Source of the DNA: CAVUQH01 sp963774445
GTDB lineage: Bacteria > Myxococcota_A > Polyangia > Haliangiales > Haliangiaceae
Direction: 5' to 3'
Assembly (NCBI GenBank): GCA_963774445.1
Contig: CAVZFC010000016.1
Location: 62,001 to 126,000, forward strand
Length of the DNA: 64,000 bases
Shown here: piece after piece, positions 30,759 through 44,785 of the stretch
Layout of the letters: every line of letters begins with the position of its first letter
Position numbering within the stretch: the first letter of the stretch is position 1
Program-made: the position numbers and the translations under genes
Notes under the pieces: model-generated
Databases searched by the model: none
The model's input: the letters and a program-made list of their open reading frames with translations, nothing else
What the model was told of the DNA's origin: nothing

Positions 30759-32449
30759 GGGGTTGGCTGCTGGCGGTGCTGGTGGCGTCGGTGGTGTGGC
30801 CGGCGGTGGCCCGCGCCCAGGAGGACCAGGGGCAGGACCGGTTCTTCGCCGACAAGGCCGAGCCCGAGGATGCGCCGGAGGACGCCACGCTGTTCCAGGG
30901 CAGCCTGACCTCGACCAGCTTCATCTACCGCGAGACCGGACAGATCGCCGCGGCGCTCACCGGCGCGGCAGCCGGCGTCGAAAACGCCAGCAAGCTCCAG
31001 CGGTTGTTCACCGAGCTGCGCGCGCGGCTCGATGCGCGGCACATCTCCGGCTCGGCCTACGACTTCCACGCCGACGCTCGAGCCCGGCTGACCCCCAAGC
31101 AGAAGTTCGACGACGGCTACACGCCGGCGTCGGACTGGGGCACGCAAGTAGGCGTCTACGGTCACAACGAGTACGACATTCGCGAGCTCTACTTGCGCCG
31201 CTACGGTGTGCGCACGGACCTGACCTTTGGCCGCCAATACGTGCCCGAGCTGGCGACGGTCAAGATCGACGGCGTCCGCTTCACTTACAGCAAGACCGAC
31301 GTGTGGAACGTGGTGGGCTTCGCCGGCCTGTACCCCAACCGGACGTCGCGATCAGTGCTGGACGACTACCCCAAGGCGGCCCCGACCATGGTCGGCGGCG
31401 CGCCGGGCAAGCGAATCATGCCGGTGGCCGGCGGCATCGGCGGCGCCTACCGCATGGAGAAGATGTACGGCTCGTTGGGTGCTGTCGCCATCCTGCCGCT
31501 GGCCAAGGAGCAGCTCACGGGGGGGCCACGCGACGAGCAGCCGCGGGTCTTCGTGACCGCCAACGGCTACTGGCGGCGATCGTCGAAGCTCGACATCTAC
31601 CACTTCGTGGTGCTCGACCTGTACGGCTCCAACGCCACCGACCGCGGTGAGCTGCAGGGGACGATCGCCAAGATCCCGTTGACCAACTTCAGCGTCGGGG
31701 TGAACTACAGGCCCAACACCAACCTGCGGGTCACCGCGGCGGTCAACCGGGTCGACACCGAGACCCTCAACGTGATCGCGCAGACCAAGCTCGAGGATCC
31801 GGATACCAACCCGCAGAACATCGTGCAGAACAACATCGAGGTCCAGCGCATGTCGCAGCAGTCGGCGCGCCTGGGCGTGAGCGGGGCGTTCAAGCAGCGG
31901 CGCTTCGAGATCTCGGCCAGCGCCCTGGCTCGGTCGCGACCGGAGATCAGCCTCACGGTCCAGCCGGACGGCACCGCGGTGACGATTCCGGCCGCCGAGG
32001 CGCTGGAGCTGACCCTGCAGGCGACCGACCGGCGCTCGTACAAGGGCCACCGGATTAGCGGCCAGTACACGGCGATCCTCGGGCGCGGCAATACCAACCT
32101 GTACCGCACGGACGCCAACATCGTCCGCCTCGACGCCACCCGCGAGGTCAAGGACGGCATGGGCGAGTACGACATCAACCTCGGCTACATCACCAGCAAG
32201 GACGAGAACCGCGGTCAGGCCTGCCCGGCCGCCGTCCTGGATCCGTTCACCAGCTGCTTCGGCACCAGCGCCATCAACACGGTGTCGCTGAGCGGGCTGT
32301 TCTTTTACCGCCCGGCGGTCAACTGGTTCGTGGTCGTGAGTGCCAGCGCCGCCAGCCAGGGGATCACCATCCTCGACGGCGGTACAGCGGTCAAACAGCC
32401 GCGGATTCTCATCCTCACCGGCTTCCTGCGCATCGCCCGCCGCTTCTGA
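30749..32449 (+). CDS. Outer-membrane beta-barrel protein partnered with the multiheme cytochrome
   Basis: A 566-residue protein with a signal peptide (GWLLAVLVASVVWPAVARA). The body has repeated amphipathic strands, with F/Y-rich ends such as LYLRRYGVRTDLTFGRQYVPEL, and ends FLRIARRF, typical of outer-membrane barrels. It resembles, in size and place, the porin partners of porin-cytochrome conduits (MtrB/OmbB type), but I see no specific family motif. ATG 30749 overlaps the cytochrome stop and follows AGGGAG inside that gene, so the two are translationally coupled. Confidence 0.8.
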
Positions 32450-32492
32450 TCACGGGGCCATCTGGCTGCTCCGTTCGCGCGCTTGCCGTTCG

Positions 32493-32534
32493 TCCTGAGC
32501 GAAATCCCGGCAAGGCCGGGACGGAGTCGAAGGA
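32493..32534 (+). repeat. Dispersed palindromic repeat (TCCTGAGC...AGTCGAAGGA)
   Basis: In the gap after the barrel gene, TCCTGAGC (32493-32500) and AGTCGAAGGA (32525-32534) bracket a hairpin TCCCGGC-AAG-GCCGGGA. The same ends in the same relative orientation occur on the minus strand at 43865-43921. It may also act as a terminator or mRNA-stabilising hairpin. The rest of the gap (32450-32599) shows nothing else. Confidence 0.6.
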
Positions 32535-32599
32535 CGTTCGGTCATCGCACATGCTGGAGGCGGGGGGCTTCCCGGATGGCCGGGGGCGTTTGGGATCGC

Positions 32600-32612
32600 T
32601 ATAGTCCGCGCG
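32600..32612 (+). promoter_or_regulatory. Leaderless-type -10 box before the GNAT gene
   Basis: TATAGT at 32600-32605 is followed by 7 nt and then ATG 32613, with no Shine-Dalgarno sequence. The spacing would place transcription start at or next to the ATG. Confidence 0.5.
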
Positions 32613-33291
32613 ATGAGTCTGGAGTGGCCACCGGATGAGCCGAAATGGATCGACGTGCGGTCGATGCTGGAGAACGGCGGGGCGCGCTTTGGTGGCGGGC
32701 GCGACTTCGTCGTCTGCGATGCGCCGCCGTCGCGGACGCTGGCGGTGGTGGGGCATCCGCCCCGGGCGTTGGTGAGTCAGGGAATCGCGGCGGCGGCCGA
32801 TCGGTTCGAGGTGCTGGCGCAGGAGGACAACCTCGACTTCGTGAAGGAGCTGTTTCCGGAGCGCACGGCGGAGGCGCTGGAGATGTTCGCGCTGGTGGAC
32901 GAGCCACCCGCACCGCCTCCGGGCGGGCCGGAGGTTCGGCTGCTCACGGGCGCCGACCCGCTGGGGCACCTGCCGGCGCCGCTCGAGCGCGAGATGATCT
33001 GGGCGCGCGGGCAATTCCGGGTCTGGGCCGTCATCGCCGATGGCTGGCCGGTCTCGTTTGCCTACGCCCATCGGTCAACCCGAACGTTCGCCGACACGTC
33101 GATCGACACGGCACCCGACTACCGGCGCCGCGGCTACGCGCGGGCCGCCTGTCTGCACCTGTTCGCCGACGTCAGGGAGCGCGGCATGCGGCCGACCTGG
33201 GGAGCGTACGCCTCCAACGCGGCGTCCCGGTCGCTGGCGGCCAAGCTCGGCTTCCAGTCCGCCGGCCGCATCTACGGCCTGCGGGCGCCGG

Positions 33292-33302
<11 letters not shown>
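32613..33302 (+). CDS. GNAT-family N-acetyltransferase
   Basis: A 229-residue protein whose C-terminal half is a GNAT fold. FRVWAVIADGWPVSFAYAH is followed by the acetyl-CoA loop DTAPDYRRRGYARAACLHLF (R/Q-x-x-G-x-G/A type), then WGAYASNAASRSLAAKLGF, which matches FR47-like members. The N-terminal half is less conserved. The substrate is unknown. The 3' end overlaps the convergent VWA gene by 11 nt. Confidence 0.85.
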
Positions 33303-36003
<2,701 letters not shown>

Positions 36004-36005
36004 GG

Positions 36006-38077
36006 TCACACCGTCACCCGGCGGTTATACGTGATCCACTCGAGCCCGAGCAGCAGCAGCACCGCCAGCACCAGGTATAGCCAGAGAGACTGGCGATGGG
36101 TGATGTCAAAGCCCGCGGGCGGCTCCAGCGCGTGGTCGGTGTCGCCGCCCACGTAGAGCGGCGAACCGGGAGAGACGTTGGATTCGGCGGGGTTGGCCAG
36201 GTTTGCCGCCAGCTCGATCTGGGCCACCGGCGTGCCGTCTTTCTCCGCCTCCAGGCGGGAAACGCCCACCGCGTGGCCGTAGAAGGTGGCGCGGCCGTCC
36301 ACCACCGGGGCCCGGGTCTGGCGCCCGCTGGGCCCGATGACGGCGACCTCGGTCACACCGTAGGTACCGTCCATCGGCACCCACAGCCGGCGCCCGGTCC
36401 GGTAGGTGGTGACCAGATCCGAGTCGTCGCCGGCGAACCAGTCCAGGATGTTGGCCAGAAGCAGCGGGAAGGCGACGCGCAGGGTCAGATCCGTGCCGGT
36501 CAGGCTGAAGCCGAAGGCGACCACCTTGTGCTGGCCGTCCTTCTTTGCCGCGCCGATTGGCGCGCGCACGCTGGTCAAGAGCGGCACCTCGCCCTTGGCC
36601 CGGTCGATGCCAAAGACCGAGCTCTTGTCGAAGTTGACGTCGTTCATGACGATCCACTTGGTCACCGGGTGGTGTGGGTCGACCTCGGTGATGTGCGGGC
36701 GCTCCAGCGTGCGGCGGATCGGGAACGGGCTGTTCTTGCCCGACGGGTTGAAGTAAAGGAGGTTGGTCTTGTCCGGCGGCAGGTGCTCGGGGGTGTAGTC
36801 GTCGAAGACCACCGCGTCGTAGGCGGGCAGGTTGCCGCCGGCGACCGCGGTCTCGTAATCGTCGGGCAACAGCTTGTCCACGCCGACGTTGTCGTAGACC
36901 AGCATCGCGCCCTCGAGATAGAGGTTGTCCTTGGTCACCAGGAGGACCTTCTGCGTGGTCCGCTTGGGCAGCAGCGCGAACGCCTCGTCGTCGAGGGCGA
37001 AGATGTCGTGACCGTCGGCGCGGGCGTCGTCGGCGCCGTCCACGGTCTTCAGCACCGCGCGCAGGCGGTGGTCGGTGCCGCCACCCAGGTTGGGATAGAG
37101 CTGGCGCTTGCGCTCGCCCGGCTTGAGCGTCAGCTCCTTGACGTCGATGGCCAGGTCGCCGCTGTACAGCTCCAGCTTGCGCCGGGCCGGCTCGCGGCCG
37201 AAGTTCTGCACCTCGATGAAGACCTCGTAGGCGGTCTTGTTGGTGATGTAGCGGCGCACGTTGAAGGCGACGATGCCGACGTTATCGGCCCGCTTGCCCA
37301 CCGGGAGGTAGCGCAGGTCGATACCGCGCAGATCGATGGCGGTCAGGTTGGTGTTGGCAAACGAGGCGGTGCCGTCGTCGGCCGCGGGCTTCGCTGGCGG
37401 CGGCGTCTGCGGCTGGGCCACCGGCGGGCCGCGCAGCACGCTGCCCAGAACCTCTTCGGGATAGGCGCCGTCGCCCACCAGCACGATCATCGGGTTGCGC
37501 CGGCCGCGCAGGGCGTCGGCGGCGCCCGACAGCGCGCGGCGGAGGTCGGCGGGCGTGTCGCTGGCCTGTAGCTTCTGGACCACGGTGTTGAGGCGGGGCA
37601 GGTCGCTCTCGAAGCGGGTCAGCGGCGTGGTCTGGCCGTCCATGCGCATCAGCATGACCTCGTCGCCGCCGCCCATCCCGCGGAGCAGCTCGACCACCTG
37701 GTGCTTGGCCGCCGCCAGCCGCGTGACCGGGCCGTCGGCGCCGCGCAGGCTCTCGTCGACCGTCTTCATCGAGGCCGAGGTGTCGATGATGACGACCACG
37801 TTCTTGGCGTCGGGATCGGCGCGGCCCAGCTTGGGATCGAGGACGGCGAACAGCAGCAGCCCGATGATCACCAGCTGGAGCAGCAGCGACAGAATCCGCC
37901 GCAGGTGCTTCCACAGCGAGGTGGTGTCCTTCTCCTTGAGCACGCGCTGCCACAGGCCGGAGAACGGCACCTCGAAGCGGCGCCGCCGCATCTTGAGGAT
38001 GTAGGCGATCACCGCCAGACCGCCCAGTACGGCGGCGGTCTCCAGGACCGTGGACACCGGCACCAGGGGGGAGAAGG

Positions 38078-38081
<4 letters not shown>
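36006..38081 (-). CDS. BatA-like membrane protein with VWA domain
   Basis: A 691-residue protein. Two N-terminal TM segments flank a basic loop like the BatA/aerotolerance N-domain (LKMRRRRFEVPFSGLWQRV, LLLQLVIIGLLLFAVL). The VWA domain has an intact MIDAS (VVIIDTSASM). A large periplasmic region and a C-terminal TM (SLWLYLVLAVLLLLGLEW) follow. It overlaps the DUF58 gene upstream (GTGA at 38081) and the second VWA gene downstream, so the three are coupled. The role of such MoxR-VWA systems is chaperone-like or stress-related, not specific here. Confidence 0.88.
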
Positions 38082-39025
<944 letters not shown>

Positions 39026-39036
39026 GCCCGGGCTCC

Positions 39037-40047
<1,011 letters not shown>

Positions 40048-40133
40048 GTCGTTATCCACATTCTTCGAGACACCAGCGGCGGCGCGTAGGTTTCCGCGCA
40101 GCCGCGCTCCGGCGCAGGAATCCTGCTCCGCGG

Positions 40134-42335
40134 CTAGTCCATCGGGTGCGGCTTGATCTTCTGGAAATACCGCTTGACGTAGTACTTGTAGCCGCTGGGC
40201 ACCTTCTCGGTCTGCATCACCTCTTCGACGATCGCCTTGTAGGCGGCGTAGACCTGCTGGTACGAGCGCGTGGCGAAGCCCTTCTGGGCCGCGGCCAGGA
40301 TCGTCTCGCGCTTGGACTCCCCGCGACCCTGCTGGCCCGAGACCGACTCGTCTTTGGTGTGGCCGCCCTTGCCGGTGGGATCGCCGAGCAGGTCGGGATC
40401 GTGCCCGTCGCCCCACTGGTCGCCGCCCGGCTTCTGGCCCTTGCCGCCCGGATTCTGGCCGTTCTGCGCCAGGCCGCGGCCGGTCTGCCCCGGCTTCCAG
40501 GCGCCGCGCGAGCCCTTTCGGCCGCGGGCACGGCGGCCGAAGTCGCGGTTCTTGCGGTTCTTGCCGAACAGATCCTTGGGCCCGCGGCTGCCCTGCCGCT
40601 TGGCCCGACGCATCGCTTCCCGCAGATCGGTGAGCTGCGAGGCGACCTTCTTCTGCGTGCGGATCTTGCGCTTATCCGAATCGACCTTGCCGGTGTTGCG
40701 GGCCATGTCGCGCATGCGCTGCGAGGCCTGCTTCTGCTGCTTCTGGTCCTGGCTGCGCATGTCCTTGGACGCCTGCTGCATGTTGCGCTGCAGCTGCTTG
40801 AGCTGGCGCTGCGACTGCGACTTCTGCTGCTGCTCCTTCTTGCGTTGGAGCTTTTGCAGCTCGCGCTTGTGCTGCTCGAGGCGGCGCGACATCTCCTGCC
40901 GCTTCTGTTCGTTCTTCTCCTGGCCGAGCTTGCGCCGGAGCTTCTTCATCGCCTGCTGCTGCTTTTGGATCTGCTTTTCGAGATCCTGGTCGCGCTTCTG
41001 CATGCGCTTCTGCAGCTTGTCGGACGCTTTTTCGAGGGCTTTGGCCAGCTGCTGCTTCTGCTTCTCGGGCATGTCGCCCTTCTCGAGCTTCGCGGCCAAC
41101 TTCTCGATCTCTTTCTGCGCCTGCTCGAGGTCGCCTTTCTCCAGCGACTTGCCGAGCTCCTTGGTCATGGGGCTCTTGGTCAGCTCCTTGCCCATGTCCT
41201 GGAGGTCGGCGAGCGACTCTTCCATGTGGGTGTCGGCGTTCTCCTGGTATTTCTCCTCGGCCTTGCGCATCGCCTCGAGGAGCTCTTCCTTGCTGAGCTC
41301 GCCCTTCTTGGCCTTGGTCAGGATGTCGTCAACCTGTTTGACGAACGCCATCAGGCTCTGGTCGTGATCCGTCTCGGCGGTCCGCTTCAGGTCGTCGAGA
41401 AGCTCGCTGATGTAGTCAACGTCATCGCTGTCGAGGTCAACCGGGTCTTCGATGATGCGCCGCTTGATGTCGATGTCGAGGGTGCAGTCGTGACCGGCGC
41501 AATGGAGCAGGTAGTTGGGGCCGTTGCCGCGGGCATTGGGCAGGATGCTGAACGCCGGAATCACCACTCCCTTGGCGCACGGCATGGTGTGATCCGGCAG
41601 GTCGCACAGCTCCGGGTTGGGCTCGTAGGTGACGCGGAACGGGCCGCGGTGCAGCTCGTGGCTCCAGCGGAAGGCGCCAGTCAGGCCCAGCTCGATGCGG
41701 GTGGTCGTCTTGCTGACGGTATTCTCGAACAGCAGGGTGCCGCGGGCGGCCTGCTCGTCGGGCAGCGGCTGGCCGTCGAGGGTGACGACGCCCGCGGTCG
41801 GCAGGTAGCGAATCTCGTCGTCGTGCGGCCACCACAGCATGGCCACGACCAGTGCGATGGCACCGAAGGCGACCGCCGCGCGGGTGTCGGTGGGCGCCCG
41901 GAACGGCGTCGCCGCGGCGACGTTGGCGCGCCGTACGGCGGCGATACCGTCGCGCACCGCCGCTTCCATCATGGCGCGGGTCTCCGGCTCGAGGTGCGCC
42001 GGGCCGCCGGCCGCCAGGAGTCGCTCGAACTCGAACGCGGTGCCGAGGCGGTCCGACAGCCCCGAGGCCCGGTCGATCCGCATGGCCACCAGCGTCGCGC
42101 GGAAGCGGCGCATTCCGCCGATTACCGCCCCCAGAAGGATGATCCCGCCCGCCGCCGCGAGCAGCGCCAGGCCGGTCCCCTCGGTCACCCAGCGCATCCG
42201 GACGGCGAACACCACGGCCATGGCCGAGGCGAACGCCGCCACCGCCGCCAGGGTCGCTGCCTCCAGGGCCGCTTGCAGCTTGAGCCGCCGCCGCGCCCGA
42301 GCGATTGTGGAGTGAATTCCGGAGGTATCGATCAT
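40134..42335 (-). CDS. Large membrane-anchored coiled-coil protein (DUF4175-like)
   Basis: A 733-residue protein. The N-terminus has paired TM segments (residues about 25-75) and a third near 155-170. A short beta domain leads into a long Gln/Lys/Glu-rich coiled coil (about 330-590) with runs such as KQIQKQQQAMKKLRRKLGQ. A Gly/Lys-rich linker precedes a conserved tail (AAQKGFATRSYQQVYAAYKAIVEEV). It occupies the position of DUF4175-type proteins upstream of moxR clusters and is probably their scaffold. First gene of the minus-strand cluster. Confidence 0.82.
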   Translation of the reverse strand: MIDTSGIHSTIARARRRLKLQAALEAATLAAVAAFASAMAVVFAVRMRWVTEGTGLALLAAAGGIILLGAVIGGMRRFRATLVAMRIDRASGLSDRLGTAFEFERLLAAGGPAHLEPETRAMMEAAVRDGIAAVRRANVAAATPFRAPTDTRAAVAFGAIALVVAMLWWPHDDEIRYLPTAGVVTLDGQPLPDEQAARGTLLFENTVSKTTTRIELGLTGAFRWSHELHRGPFRVTYEPNPELCDLPDHTMPCAKGVVIPAFSILPNARGNGPNYLLHCAGHDCTLDIDIKRRIIEDPVDLDSDDVDYISELLDDLKRTAETDHDQSLMAFVKQVDDILTKAKKGELSKEELLEAMRKAEEKYQENADTHMEESLADLQDMGKELTKSPMTKELGKSLEKGDLEQAQKEIEKLAAKLEKGDMPEKQKQQLAKALEKASDKLQKRMQKRDQDLEKQIQKQQQAMKKLRRKLGQEKNEQKRQEMSRRLEQHKRELQKLQRKKEQQQKSQSQRQLKQLQRNMQQASKDMRSQDQKQQKQASQRMRDMARNTGKVDSDKRKIRTQKKVASQLTDLREAMRRAKRQGSRGPKDLFGKNRKNRDFGRRARGRKGSRGAWKPGQTGRGLAQNGQNPGGKGQKPGGDQWGDGHDPDLLGDPTGKGGHTKDESVSGQQGRGESKRETILAAAQKGFATRSYQQVYAAYKAIVEEVMQTEKVPSGYKYYVKRYFQKIKPHPMD

Positions 42336-42515
42336 GTAGGAGGCCTCGCTACATGAGCGAGCCGCGGGCTTTCTTCAGTGTAGCAAACTTCTCGAACGCG
42401 CCAGCGAAGCCGCGGATCTACGCGTTTTCCCCACAACGGGGGGCCGGGCGCGTTGATTCCCGTGACCCGTCAGTCCCCCTTTATCGGATCGAGCGAGCCG
42501 GCGGTTGCGCCGAAA

Positions 42516-42550
42516 CGGAAAACAGCCGCGCCCGGTGAGCGCGGCTGTTC
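42516..42550 (-). terminator. Intrinsic terminator after the repeat lipoprotein gene
   Basis: An 11-bp perfect stem, AACAGCCGCGC (42521-42531) with GCGCGGCTGTT (42539-42549), has a 7-nt loop. On the minus strand it is followed by TTCC after a TTTT-containing stem end. It lies 19 nt after the stop of the lipoprotein gene at 42569. The rest of the 42336-42568 gap shows no gene. Confidence 0.75.
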
Positions 42551-42568
42551 GGGGGGCGTGCCCGGAGC

Positions 42569-43138
42569 TCAGTTGCAGCGGTCGAAGACCCAGTGGTCAC
42601 AAACGCAGACGCCGTTGCTGTCGCAGGTGCAGTTGACGCCGTAGTACAGGGCGTCGCAGCCGGGGGTGACGACGCAGATGGCCTCGTTGGTGATCGCGTT
42701 GCACGAGAAGCCGGCGTCGGGGCCGGGACCTGCGTCGGGGGGAGGCCAGATGCCGCCGTCGCGGGGCGGCCAGATGCCGCCGTCGGGGGGAGGCCAGATG
42801 CCGCCGTCGGGGGGAGGCCAGATGCCGCCGTCGCGGGGCGGCCAGATGCCGCCGTCGCGGGGCGGCCAGATGCCGGCGTCGGGGAGCGGCCAAATGCCGG
42901 CGTCGGGGAGCGGCCAAATGCCGGCGTCGGGGAGCGGCCAGCTGCCGCCGTCGCGGGGCGGCCAAATGCCGGCGTCGGGAAATCCGATCTCGGCGTCAAC
43001 CCACGCTCCGGCACCACCACCGTCAGCGACGGGGTACGGCCGGCCGCCGTCATCTTCGTAGATGGTGCAGCCCGCGAGGCAGAGGGCCAGGACGGAGAGC
43101 GACAGGAAGCCGAGGAGCGTCGTCGTGCGGTGAGGCAT
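42569..43138 (-). CDS. Lipoprotein with ten octapeptide repeats and a Cys-rich C-terminus
   Basis: A 189-residue lipoprotein (signal LLGFLSLSVLALCLAGC). After a short linker come ten copies of an eight-residue unit, D(A/G)G(I/S)WP(P/L)(R/P), at about residues 55-135. A Cys-rich tail follows (CNAITNEAICVVTPGCDALYYGVNCTCDSNGVCVCD) that is probably disulfide-bonded or metal-binding. Function unknown; the repeat may be an extended cell-wall or surface spacer. ATG 43138 is chosen over a TTG one codon earlier. Confidence 0.82.
   Translation of the reverse strand: MPHRTTTLLGFLSLSVLALCLAGCTIYEDDGGRPYPVADGGGAGAWVDAEIGFPDAGIWPPRDGGSWPLPDAGIWPLPDAGIWPLPDAGIWPPRDGGIWPPRDGGIWPPPDGGIWPPPDGGIWPPRDGGIWPPPDAGPGPDAGFSCNAITNEAICVVTPGCDALYYGVNCTCDSNGVCVCDHWVFDRCN
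42734..42976 (-). repeat. 24-bp tandem repeat, ten copies
   Basis: Unit boundaries (GTC) recur exactly every 24 bp from 42734 to 42974. Variants differ at a few positions (GGGGGGAGG, GCGGGGCGG or GGGGAGCGG in the plus-strand reading). The repeat is in frame and encodes the octapeptide array of the lipoprotein, so copy number can change without breaking the gene. Confidence 0.92.
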
Positions 43139-43180
43139 CAACCGGTAGTGCCCCGAGCGGCGCCAAGCGATCAGTCGTCG

Positions 43181-43384
43181 CTACAGTGCGTCGCCGGCCG
43201 GCTGGGCGTCGGGGAAACGGAGACCGGCATCGGGGCGCAAGCCGTCGGCGTCCGGTAAGGCGCCGCCGTCAAAGTTCGGTGGGAAGCTGGCATCCAGGGG
43301 GCCGGGAGGGGCGAGCTCGACGTCAACGGTGCAGGCGAGCAGCGCGATGGCGATCAGGAGCGCGGCGACGAGGAAGGCCTTCAC
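43181..43384 (-). CDS. Small lipoprotein
   Basis: A 67-residue protein with a short lipoprotein signal (KAFLVAALLIAIALLAC) and a Pro/Asp/Ala-rich mature part. The start is GTG 43384, which overlaps the stop of the anti-sigma-like gene (GTGA), so it is coupled to the sigma-factor operon. Function not recognised. Confidence 0.65.
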   Translation of the reverse strand: MKAFLVAALLIAIALLACTVDVELAPPGPLDASFPPNFDGGALPDADGLRPDAGLRFPDAQPAGDAL

Positions 43385-44157
43385 GGGCTGCGCTCGGTGG
43401 CCAGGGCGCGCATGGCGGGGGTGCGCGCGTCGTTGGGGTAGGCGGCCGCGAAGCGGGCGGCTTCGCGGCGGGCGTCGTCGGTGCGTCCGAGCTCGCGGAG
43501 CTGGTCGATGATCGCGAGGTCGATCTCCCGGCGCATCGGGCTGTCGGGCCAGCGGGTGCGGTGGTCGCGCAGGGCGGCGAGGGCTGCGTCGCCGGAGAGG
43601 GCACGCGCGGCGCGGAGGGCGCGGACCTGGTCGCGGAGGGATGCGGCGGGGAGGGCGAGGTCGGACGATTCGATGTCGGCGGAGGCGCGGTGGTTGCTGG
43701 GGGCGAACTGCTGGTCGTCCTCGCGGATGCGCGCGCGGCGGTGGGCGTGGGCGGGCGCGGGGGCGCGGGCGGGCGCGGGGGCGCGGGCGGGCGCGGGGGC
43801 GGGCGCGGGGGCGCGGGCGAGCGCGGGTGCGGGGGCGCGGGCGGGGACGGGCGCGCGGGCGGGATCCTTCGACTGCGCGCCCTTGCGCTTGCCGACGGGC
43901 TCGCCCGGGCTCGGCTCAGGATGCGCGGTTTGCGGGGCAGTGGGCGCGGATGCCAGCGCGAGGTGGTCGTCGCGGTGGCCGGTGTTGCGGTGGCTGGTCG
44001 CCCACAGGACGATCGCGGCGGTCGCGGCGATGGCCACGGCGCCGGCGGCCACGGCGATTCGGCGGCGGGCGCGGCGGCGCTCGATGCCGTCGAGCAGGCG
44101 GCTGCGCAGGGCCGGGTCAACGTTGACGTTGCGCAAGGCGCGCCAGGGCTCGCTCAT
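43381..44157 (-). CDS. Probable anti-sigma factor, single-pass, with Ala-Pro-Arg repeats
   Basis: A 258-residue protein directly downstream of an ECF sigma gene (ATGA overlap, 44154-44157). A short cytoplasmic N-terminus (WRALRNVNVDPALRSRLLDGIERRRARRR) precedes one TM helix (IAVAAGAVAIAATAAIVLWA). A long Ala/Pro/Arg-rich linker made of short DNA repeats follows. The C-terminal part is helical and TPR-like (DQLRELGRTDDARREAARFAAAYPND). No zinc motif is visible. Anti-sigma function is inferred from context and topology. A palindromic repeat (43865-43921) lies inside the coding sequence. Confidence 0.7.
   Translation of the reverse strand: MSEPWRALRNVNVDPALRSRLLDGIERRRARRRIAVAAGAVAIAATAAIVLWATSHRNTGHRDDHLALASAPTAPQTAHPEPSPGEPVGKRKGAQSKDPARAPVPARAPAPALARAPAPAPAPARAPAPARAPAPAHAHRRARIREDDQQFAPSNHRASADIESSDLALPAASLRDQVRALRAARALSGDAALAALRDHRTRWPDSPMRREIDLAIIDQLRELGRTDDARREAARFAAAYPNDARTPAMRALATERSP
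43865..43921 (-). repeat. Second copy of the TCCTGAGC...AGTCGAAGGA repeat, inside a coding region
   Basis: Read on the minus strand, the element starts TCCTGAGC and ends AGTCGAAGGA, as does the copy at 32493-32534, with a different GC-rich palindromic middle. Here it is translated in frame as part of the anti-sigma linker (PEPSPGEPVGKRKGAQSKD). Confidence 0.6.
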
Positions 44158-44720
44158 CGGAGCTCCTCCCCGCGTTCGGACCAGAGGGAGAGGAACTTCT
44201 GGCGCGCCAGGCGGCGGCGCGAGCGGACGGTGTTGACCGGGATGCCGAGGATGGCGGCGGCCTCGGCCGGTTGGCACTCCTGGATGTCACACAGCACCAG
44301 GACGTCGCGCAGCTTGCCGCTCATCTGAGCGAGGACGGCGCGGGCGGCGGCGGCTTCTTCGGCGGCGGCGGTGTGGTGCTCCGGCGTGACCACCGGCGCG
44401 CGGGCGGCGCGGTCGGTGTCGTGCAAGAGCCAGCGCTTGGCCCGGCGGACCTTGCGCCAGCGGCGGTGGGAGGCGACCACGCGGACGGCGATGCCGCGCA
44501 GCCACGCCCCGGGGTCTCGCAGCTCGCCGGCGTGGGGAAGGCGGCGGATGGCGATGACGAAGGTGCGCTGGACCAGGTCCTCTGCCTCGGACGGCTCGAC
44601 ACCGTAGCGCACGACCAGCCGGTAGACCCTGCGGTGCTGGGTCTCGAACAGCTGGCGCCAGGCGCGCTCGCGCTCGGCCCGGTCGCCGGCGGCGAGTGCG
44701 GGTACCCGATCGCCGGGCAT
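44154..44720 (-). CDS. ECF-type RNA polymerase sigma factor
   Basis: A 188-residue sigma-70 family factor. Region 2 includes QLFETQHRRVYRLVVRYGV and EAEDLVQRTFVIAIRRLP; region 4 includes LRDVLVLCDIQECQPAEAAAILGIPVNTVRSRRRLARQ. ATG 44720 (MPGDRVPALAAGDRAERERAW) is chosen; the frame is open to 44771. It is co-transcribed with the anti-sigma-like gene and the small lipoprotein downstream. Confidence 0.9.
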   Translation of the reverse strand: MPGDRVPALAAGDRAERERAWRQLFETQHRRVYRLVVRYGVEPSEAEDLVQRTFVIAIRRLPHAGELRDPGAWLRGIAVRVVASHRRWRKVRRAKRWLLHDTDRAARAPVVTPEHHTAAAEEAAAARAVLAQMSGKLRDVLVLCDIQECQPAEAAAILGIPVNTVRSRRRLARQKFLSLWSERGEELR

Positions 44721-44785
44721 CTCCGTGGCGATGTACCTCACCTCTCTGGTAGTGCCCCGTCCCGCCGCCATCGATCACCTATTCG

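Noticed and set aside
42734..42976. CRISPR array
   Set aside because: The 24-bp units are contiguous with no spacers and lie in frame inside a lipoprotein gene.
43136..43157. Sigma-54 promoter suggested by GGGCAC upstream of the repeat lipoprotein gene
   Set aside because: The conserved GC of the -12 element is absent at the required spacing, and the element would overlap the start codon.
43740..43860. CRISPR-like array in the GC-rich repeats
   Set aside because: Units are only a few bases, there are no unique spacers, and they encode an Ala/Pro/Arg linker.
44721..44771. Longer N-terminus for the first ECF sigma factor
   Set aside because: The extra residues are not sigma-like and include the promoter-like region; ATG 44720 fits better.
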